From NCBI GenBank assembly GCA_027559495.1, contig JAMXSV010000003.1:3658001-3722000 (forward strand): a stretch of DNA of 64,000 bases, read 5' to 3'. Position numbers and translations under genes: made by a program. The first letter of the stretch is position 1. Every line of letters starts with the position of its first letter. The notes under the pieces were generated by a model that worked only from the letters and a program-made list of their open reading frames with translations, had not been told where the DNA came from and searched no databases. Below, in pieces: positions 57,483 to 64,000 of the stretch. Source of the stretch: Aurifilum marmelostoma. Taxonomy: Eukaryota; Ascomycota; Sordariomycetes; Diaporthales; Cryphonectriaceae.

Positions 57483-58893
57483 CTTGGTGGGGATGGTGGT
57501 TTGTCGCGGAAAACGTGTACAATGATGGATGGATGAATGGATGGACGAGGATGGTTTGTTCTGATGGGGCGACGAGGGAGTGATAGGTTTTTGGAGGTGT
57601 CGAGGAGGGTGGCGATGCAGGATTGTCTGTCGGCAGGTGTGACTGGTGTTTCGATCGAAGATGCAACAGCTCAGGCTTGAGGCTGAGCCTTGTATGCGCT
57701 ACGCTAGTATGGCTACCCCGGCTGACTCCCTCTGACGTTGAGGCGGGGTTCATACACTGAATGGTAGACGCTATTGGCGTGGTCTTGGTAAAATGCTCCT
57801 AGCACCCTTAAAAATGGTCCTTGCACTGGTGGCCCGCGGCTAGCCATTCACAGAGGCTCAGTGACTTACTTGTCCTCACTAACAAGGGCCTATCGTTCTC
57901 CCACCACCGTGTCCAGCGTGGCCAGCGCAGAGACGGTACAAGACAAATATCATCAGAGTTCTTGGGAACTTATCTCTTGAATTACTTTCATATGGAGATA
58001 TGATCGAAGAGCCCTTGTGCCTCATGATTTGCAGTTTTGGTGTTCCCTGCATTGCACTCGTCCCAGACATTTCCCACAGGACTCTTCAGTGGATTCCCAG
58101 CAACAAGCTTGATCCATTCTTCTCATATCACAGTAATTTGCCCACATACGCTTGTCTGAGTGCTTCCAAGCAGATCAAGTCTTCCTGCCAACCATATAGC
58201 ACGCAGAGCTGAATCATTGCTGCACGTAATACCGCGGCAGACAGGGTTGTGGACCCAGCTTCAAACCCATACAATTTACACATCCTTCCTGCACAGAGGA
58301 GGATCGAATCAATTACTTGTTGGCTTCTGAATCCAGAGTAAATTTTGTTGCAATTTGTCCCGGCATTATGACCAAATCCTGCCCTTCTATCGTGATTATC
58401 ATTCCTTCCTTTAATGTATTATGCATTTAACAACAACAAGAATTCTTTTGTGACCACCCCTAAAGTTGCACCCATCATTCTAAAATGCCCGTCTAAATTT
58501 TGGTGAGATCTGCCTAGATTCGAGGCATCTTATCCAAGGAGGTGTTTCTTGCAGTTTCTCCAGTGTGTTTAAGGAATCGAGGAGGGATGGTGAGTTTGTA
58601 AGGCGATGTTGAAGCGAGCAGGATCGTGGTTTGACTTTATAGTAGGAAAGAATAAAATGCAGTGCAGGTTGAGAGAGTTGATCGACCTAATCTTGTTGGA
58701 CGGTACCGTTAATCGTGGATTTCAGGATAGAACCGAGATTCGTTCGACAGTGGGTTTCAACAGACGTCCCACAGATATGCTGGCGACAACCGTGGCTCCA
58801 AGTCTGTGGAGGAATAAGTGACTTTCTGGGAGACAGAGTCGCACTGAGCCACCAAAGTCGAGGGGCTGTTTGGCCCCATCAGTTTTGCAAGGG
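57483..58893. other. Metacaspase promoter and intergenic region
   Basis: No supported gene. The plus frames at 58606-58821 and 58715-58996 run partly antisense to the fragment at 58894-59265 and are not convincing. Confidence 0.4.
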
Positions 58894-59265
58894 CTACGAT
58901 CCGCGTCTGGACCGCCTTAGAACCCTTAAAAGTCTGTTTCGTTTGTACCTCCTGCTCCGTCGTTGTGGTAGCACGATGTTCAGATGGGCGAGGTGAAGGT
59001 TGGTAATTTTTGGGGAGTAACTGAATCCATTGACCATCTGGCCAGGTCCCAACTGATGTACCTCGTCAATCTTCACAGTCCCATTCTGTCCAGCAAAAGA
59101 CTCCACAAAGTTTTGCAGTATTTGTGACAGGGCCTCAAGATCGGGATGGCCGCACATCTGATGGTCCTCCTGCGCCTGCCGAAAAAGGTACCTTTCTGGA
59201 CTGCGGGTGACACATTGCCTGACCAAATGTGATATGTAATTGAATGCAAGGAAGCTTGTGAGCAC
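58894..59265 (-). pseudogene. Fragment carrying a QMVNGF motif like that of the nearby HeLo-like gene
   Basis: A 123-codon minus-strand frame with protein-like sequence (SPERYLFRQAQEDHQM, PDLEALSQILQNFVESF) that ends its ordered part in KIDEVHQLGPGQMVNGF (59073-59023). The hydrophobic-x-x-Val ... Gln-(x)-Val-Asn-Gly-Phe pattern matches both C-terminal repeats of the HeLo-like protein 1.1 kb away. Further upstream on the same strand another frame (about 59375-59450) reads IKSRLEINISVYRNFILQ, but stops and frame changes separate it, so the locus looks broken or unspliced. After NGF the sequence turns basic and loses protein character. No complete gene model can be drawn. Confidence 0.4.
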
Positions 59266-59465
59266 GGGTCAAGTCCTGAAAGGCAGCGCGATTCCAGCCC
59301 AACTATATCAAGGGAGTTCAAAACTCTGCCTATAGGAGGTCTGCGATTCCGACCTAACGACTCAGGTCTATCTGCAGGCTACGATGCAATCACGAGGCTG
59401 AGTTCCAGGACTGCAGTATAAAATTTCGGTACACCGATATGTTGATTTCCAATCGGCTCTTGATC

Positions 59466-59484
59466 TTTTTTTTTTTTTTTTTTT
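59466..59484. repeat. T19 homopolymer
   Basis: Nineteen T on the plus strand, just upstream (minus sense) of the QMVNGF fragment locus. Confidence 0.9.
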
Positions 59485-59485
59485 C

Positions 59486-60123
59486 TCTTCTTCACACATT
59501 CACACAGAGCATACTTTTATGATGGAGAACACAGCCCGATGACAGGTGGATAACATTGGTGCGCATATCGCGGCAATAATTCCGAATTTGATGAGTTGTG
59601 AGGCCCGATGGTACAGTGTTCTGCAGATGCAAGTCCAGGTGTCCTGCGTCCCACTATCATACCGTCTCCACACGCACAGAGTAACATTCTCGGAAACAGC
59701 GAAGCTGCGCCTCTCGCCAGATCAGTGGTACGCTTCAGGCAGACATGAAGTCGATTCAGGACTGGTTCTTCCTAACGAATAAATCAGCTGCAGGTATTTG
59801 CGGTCGCCGTCGGGCAAACACAGGCACTGGGCATCAATACTTGAGCGTGCCGAGTCATTGACAACACACACACACACACGAACCCTGCTCAGTCTACTGG
59901 ATATAATGAAAGTATTATGTCGGCATTGACCGAAACTTCTTCTCGACCAGGCAGGAACCAGGCAGGATATATGGCACGCGGGAGGCTCACCCTTGCCCGA
60001 AACCTATCAACCATACGCTTTCGTGTTAAAGGGAAAGGCCATTTCAGGCTATCCAGACTTCACCGAATCCTAAACACCCTCAGCTGAGCTTAGTGAGGCT
60101 CAACTGAGGCCGGTTCGAGTCAC
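59486..60123. other. Upstream region of the HeLo-like gene
   Basis: Contains a short (AC)n tract at 59864-59879. No other gene is supported. Confidence 0.5.
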
Positions 60124-60864
60124 ATGATGACAGACATCCTCGGGGCAGTAGCTTCGGCGGTGCAGCTAGCCGGTCTTTGCCAGGAGTTGTGCTCTCTTCT
60201 GAAACATGGAAGACGGACGTTGCGCAGATATAAATCGTTGCTCCAGGATCTCATCGTTGTCTCGTGCAAAATCAAAGAAGACCCGAATCTCCAGACACCG
60301 GAGATCACTGAAGCTATCAAATCACTCGTCCTCATCATTAATACCTTTAAGTTCGGCCGCAAAACATTCGACAACCGTCTCACAGCCTTCTGGGTACTTC
60401 TCAGAAAGGGATCAGACTTGAGCGACCTATTCGCCCTTCTAGAGATTAAGAAGAGCACCATCTTGCTCTTGATGTCCACGGCTCATTCAACGCTCTTGAA
60501 AGACATCCACCAAGACATCGTCAAGATGAGCCACAACACCGACACTCCTCCCTACACGCCTACTGAGGAATGCAGACCAGTCTCTCGAGGCCATCAACCC
60601 CATTCGGCCGGGAAACCGCTGCCTGAGACACAGAAAGAGCTTCGCGTGGACGAGACTCAGAAATTCTTGTCGAACCCTGCGGAGCAGCGCCAGGCAAGGC
60701 CGAACCTTACGTTCAGACAGGTTACAATGGAGGGAAATGGCTGTCAAGTCAACGGCTTTGCTCGAGGTGCTCAATGCGGCCCCGAACGGCAGGCAGTGTT
60801 TGAAGATGTTAGAATGAGCGCCAGCTGCAACAACGCCGGTAAACAGGTTAATGGCTTTGAATGA
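60124..60864 (+). CDS. HeLo-like protein with two C-terminal QVNGF repeats (putative amyloid-controlled cell-death effector)
   Basis: Single exon, 246 aa. Residues 1-135 match the fungal HeLo-like/NLR N-terminal pattern: an ILGAVASAVQLAGLCQEL opening helix, then LKHGRRTLRRYKSLLQDL, LQTPEITEAIKSL and a final helical stretch. Residues 136-190 are a polar linker. The tail has two pseudo-repeats, FRQVTMEGNGCQVNGF (197-212) and FEDVRMSASCNNAGKQVNGF (226-245), one residue from the end. Helical bundle plus short C-terminal repeats with a Q-V-N-G core is the plan of HET-S-type and HELLP-type effectors, where the repeats fold as a prion-like amyloid and switch on a membrane-disrupting domain. The exact motif class cannot be fixed by eye. 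No NLR partner is in the window. Activity is inference; family and repeats are seen. Confidence 0.75.
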   Translation: MMTDILGAVASAVQLAGLCQELCSLLKHGRRTLRRYKSLLQDLIVVSCKIKEDPNLQTPEITEAIKSLVLIINTFKFGRKTFDNRLTAFWVLLRKGSDLSDLFALLEIKKSTILLLMSTAHSTLLKDIHQDIVKMSHNTDTPPYTPTEECRPVSRGHQPHSAGKPLPETQKELRVDETQKFLSNPAEQRQARPNLTFRQVTMEGNGCQVNGFARGAQCGPERQAVFEDVRMSASCNNAGKQVNGFE

Positions 60865-62394
60865 GCTTCATATCCCATGTATCTACTGGCGCGCGCACTT
60901 TCACGTCATCTGCATCACTGTAGAGCCTGATGGGCCTTGCATTGGTCGAATGCCATCTCTGAATTTCTTCCACAGATGGTTTGTGGTTCTGATGGAAGGA
61001 GTCAGAGGGGGAGGAGACGTGGTTGGTGCGCAAGCAGTGTTCAGTCTTCATTTGATACATTTCGTCTCACTACTAGTCTTCAGAGCCAGTTCCATGTCCT
61101 ACGCATAATATTGGTGACATTCCATGTCTTCCGTTAGCCCAGCCTCTTTCTCTCTGGGCTGCTCCTACATCAGGCTACGAGCTAACGCTCCTTGGATCTC
61201 TTAAGCTTCTGACATACATAAGATTCAGTGGTTACCAAATCTGCCTTCCCGCCACTAGTCCGATGCAAAGTGAGGTTCACCGAGGGCCATGTAGACACCT
61301 TATGCATATTCAGCCATTGAGAGGGGTGATGCTTCTAGCTGTCGCATGATTCTTGATGTAATTAATCGTAACTTTGAATTCCCATGCTAGATCCAAAGAG
61401 TCTTCTCCTTGGTAAAGAGGTCAATATTGATTCACAACGCTTCTCCCTGGTACATTGTAAACTCCGATATGCACACTTTGCCTCCTTCTTCCCTTTCGTT
61501 TTCCATTCGCCCCCAGCCGTCCCACCCCTCCTCCTTACACACACATCGAAAATACCAAGTTACCCTTCGTCTTGAAGTACTACAACGTGCAGGATCGCTT
61601 CAAGTTACTATCCCACACCGCACTGATGTCGGAGGTAGGTGAGCTTCGTTGAATGACCATGGATATAGGCACAGCCTCTAGGACAGCCGGTGAATATACC
61701 GAGAGACGGGGTTTTTCAAGTAAAAGTACGTGACATCAACCCATGTGTGCCAGGGGAGTCCTTAAAGGGCACAAGGATCTTTCCTTCTCCTCTTCATCCC
61801 TTTTCTCCACGCAGATGATCTCGTCCTCGTCGCCTGGACATGTATGAGCTGTTACATCAACATATAGATATCGACGCTATGACTTCGGCATGTGGGGGGA
61901 GGGCCACCAGAAGCAAGCTGGGTCAACGCGGGGAAGTGGACGGTCGAATCAGGACAAGTACAAGATCTACAATCTTCTCAATCGTGTAGGATAATAAGCA
62001 CAATTCGAAAATTGAGAATATGATGCCAATTATGAAGTTGAATCTGATTTAGAGTTTCGGACTGTGGGGGATGAAAAGAACCGTGGGAACAGCTGGGGTT
62101 CGAGTCTGGGCCATCCCAACCAAACCACCGATCAAACCCGTCCGTACGCATTTGCACCAAACTGCCCCGGCGCTGTATATTGTGTATATATGGATATATA
62201 TATGTGAGTCACTGGATAAATATGAGCTATGGACTTATATCTGGATTTTGATGCGTTTGGAATGTCTACCTGGTAAAATCATCAATGGACTTTCTAGCCT
62301 CCGGCTGCTTTTCTTTAAAAAGAGTTATACTTTTCCCTTCCCTGGATTTTCTTTCTTGTGAAAAATATCAAGCCGACATCACATCGCAGCAACA
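60865..62394. other. Intergenic region
   Basis: 1.5 kb without a supported gene. TA-rich elements (about 62176-62206) and a pyrimidine-rich stretch (62320-62355) precede the gene at 62395 and probably belong to its promoter and leader. Confidence 0.5.
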
Positions 62395-63399
62395 ATGAAG
62401 CAGCTCCTTTTGACAGCAGCGGCCAGCCTTGGCCTCCTCGCGGTGACGGGGTCCTCGATGCCTACCACCTCATCTATCGCCAGCAGGGACTGTAGTCGGG
62501 AGTGTATGACAACCCTAGTCACACAGATTCTGGACTCCATGGTGGCTCACGACCCATCCAGCCTTCCAATGGCATCGTTCTACAAGGCGACCGAGAACTC
62601 ACACCCGGCAGCGCTCGGCATGATGACATCCTGGCGCACCATCACCAAGGCAGGCACGCCCAGCCTGCTGGCCGTCGACACCACCATCAGCTCGGCCTAC
62701 TTTGCCCTAGATATCAGCGAGGGGGACGACGCGATGCAAAGCGTCCTTCGAGGCCGGGTCAAGGCGGTCAATCAGCAGGTTACCGAGCTGGAGCTGTTCA
62801 TCAACCGCAACCGCGGCGACCACGGCTTCTCCTTCTCGGCCGCAGAGCTCCCTGCGAACTATGCGGTGTTGATGTCTCCACCGGCTAATCGTACAAAGGC
62901 AAGCCGGGAAACGCTGACAGAGCTGAGTGAGGCCCTCTTCGCCGCGTCTAGCAACTTCTCTGTCACGGTTAGCGACACCTGCCAATTCACCGAGCTAGGG
63001 TGGAAGGTCGTCGACGCAGGGACATACGGAAACGAGTCAAGCGACCCTCTCGGCTGCACGTGGCCCTCGGATCACCCGACCGACGCAAATGCACGGGTAG
63101 GCCTGGTCATTGACGAGGAGCTGGGCTTTGTCGTTACCAGCGGTGTGGTTCCAGGCATGGTCTATGGCTACGGGGGGAACCTCTCTGCCTTCATTCCGCA
63201 CGCGATGGCTGCGGCACAGGAGGCGCAGGAGGAGTATCTCGTGGCAATGGCGGCCCAGGGAAGTTCTGTGCCGCTGCTGGATCCCATCGGAGCCACCGGT
63301 GACACTCTCGAGGTGCTCCAGTACTACAATGACGAGCTTCAGGCCATGCAGATCAATGTCTACCTTAGTGGTCCGGATATGACATCACCCTGGTTGTAA
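62395..63399 (+). CDS. Secreted protein of unknown function (resembles DUF8021-type fungal proteins)
   Basis: Single exon, 334 aa. Signal peptide (MKQLLLTAAASLGLLAVTGS), then CSRECMTTLVTQILDSMVAH, which resembles the Cys-x3-Cys opening of a fungal secreted family with repeated NTF2-like folds (DUF8021 as I recall). TELELFINRNRGDHGF matches the I-x-E-x-E-x-x-x-x-R element of that family. The second half (residues 170-330) has four N-glycosylation sites and two further Cys. No catalytic motif is seen. It has strong coding character, high GC and no intron. Role unknown. Confidence 0.75.
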   Translation: MKQLLLTAAASLGLLAVTGSSMPTTSSIASRDCSRECMTTLVTQILDSMVAHDPSSLPMASFYKATENSHPAALGMMTSWRTITKAGTPSLLAVDTTISSAYFALDISEGDDAMQSVLRGRVKAVNQQVTELELFINRNRGDHGFSFSAAELPANYAVLMSPPANRTKASRETLTELSEALFAASSNFSVTVSDTCQFTELGWKVVDAGTYGNESSDPLGCTWPSDHPTDANARVGLVIDEELGFVVTSGVVPGMVYGYGGNLSAFIPHAMAAAQEAQEEYLVAMAAQGSSVPLLDPIGATGDTLEVLQYYNDELQAMQINVYLSGPDMTSPWL

Positions 63400-64000
63400 T
63401 TAGCCGACATTGTCGTTTGTGTAATGTGCGACACAGATAATACTACGTGAGAATTTGGCCAGCGAGGCGTGTTCAGAACCACCTGCATGTCTGTGGCTGT
63501 CGAGCTAGGGATTTATGCACTTCTTTTCTCACCTCATCCTCTTTGTTTGATCACTGCTGGGGCCAGTAATAAATTGCGTTTTTTAATCACTAACTCTTCG
63601 GAAGACAAATGATTGAAAACTTATACTTGATTTGAATAGTACCCTGTAAACTTTTGCCCTGTAAACTTTTGAAATTACCGGGATAAAGTCCAGCAAAAGA
63701 TGAATGTAATTCTAGATCCAGGCCATTGAGCTCTGAGATTGGGAAGTGAAGGACAAAGGAATGGTACAAATATAAGATTGTTGTAAAGGCAGCTAATACG
63801 AGAAACGGCGACTCCATGTATCGGCTATTTGTTTTTCTTGCTCTGTTCAAGAAGTTGCTGCAACATCTCTAAGGTTGTGGGTGATCTTTCTGCCCTTGTT
63901 TCCAAGGGTTGTCTGGATACTCGTCTGTGAACATTATTGCACCATCATTTAATCATATCATTGTCGCACAGTTCCTCCAGTCTCAGCCCGCACTGCTGCC
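63400..64000. other. 3' flank and end of window
   Basis: AT-rich, no supported gene; the minus frame at 63590-63850 spans a tandem repeat and is not credible. Confidence 0.5.
63642..63671 (+). repeat. 15-bp perfect tandem duplication
   Basis: CCCTGTAAACTTTTG occurs twice back to back. Confidence 0.9.

Noticed and set aside
62085..62110. tRNA B-box-like GGTTCGAGTC-type sequences here and near 60111 and 48491
   Set aside because: No complementary T-stem, acceptor stem or A box in the right place at any of the three.
1..64000. CRISPR arrays, IS elements, bacterial-style operons or riboswitches
   Set aside because: The DNA is a fungal nuclear genome with spliced genes; no such structures are present.

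Overview
The window is nuclear DNA of a filamentous ascomycete, most likely a Sordariomycete. Most genes carry short GT-AG introns (58-138 nt), Med18 and a type-1 metacaspase are recognisable, and there are fungal-only families: sedolisin, PL20 glucuronan lyase with CBM1, CBM18 secreted protein, highly reducing PKS, rhodopsin-domain membrane protein and a HeLo-like protein. The species cannot be named from the sequence. For almost every spliced gene the exon lengths sum to a multiple of three, which supports the models.

Layout. 1-4.6 kb is gene-poor and may hold a stop-riddled coding relic. 4.7-6.7 kb is a secreted sedolisin protease. 7.0-7.9 kb is a broken gene directly behind MED18 (7.9-8.8 kb). 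9.7-24.5 kb holds housekeeping or orphan genes: an unknown 692-aa protein, a BIR-domain protein with an Arg-Gly-Thr tail, a single-pass membrane protein, an 885-aa coiled-coil protein and a CBM18 secreted protein. 25-26.2 kb is a PL20 lyase with a cellulose-binding CBM1. 27.2-53.8 kb is the main feature, a ten-gene cluster: ACC-synthase-like PLP enzyme, HR-PKS (KS-AT-DH-inactive CMeT-ER-KR-ACP), alpha/beta hydrolase, P450, rhodopsin-domain membrane protein, secreted FAD-linked oxidase, class II aldolase, quinone oxidoreductase, TIM-barrel hydrolase and MFS transporter. From the hydrolase onward the genes alternate -,+,-,+, giving four divergent promoters. 56-57.5 kb is a metacaspase. 58.9-60.9 kb holds two loci with a shared Q-(x)-VNGF motif, one of them a HeLo-like protein built like an amyloid-controlled cell-death effector. 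62.4-63.4 kb is a secreted protein of unknown function.

How the genes may work together (inference). The PKS would make a reduced chain without C-methyl branches. The neighbouring hydrolase could release or transfer it. The P450 and FAD oxidase would oxidise it, and the PLP enzyme could add nitrogen or cut a C-S bond. The aldolase, TIM-barrel hydrolase and ACS-family transporter look more like a small catabolic set and may be an adjoining unit rather than part of the pathway. No transcription factor is visible in the cluster.

A caution. Four otherwise intact genes (4737, 9748, 37941 and 50122) each need one single-base correction in a short homopolymer run to read through. This could be assembly error or real decay; the even spread over unrelated genes favours error. 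The broken gene at 7.0-7.9 kb is different: it has two premature stops, each one C-to-T change from a sense codon, plus a frame slip.
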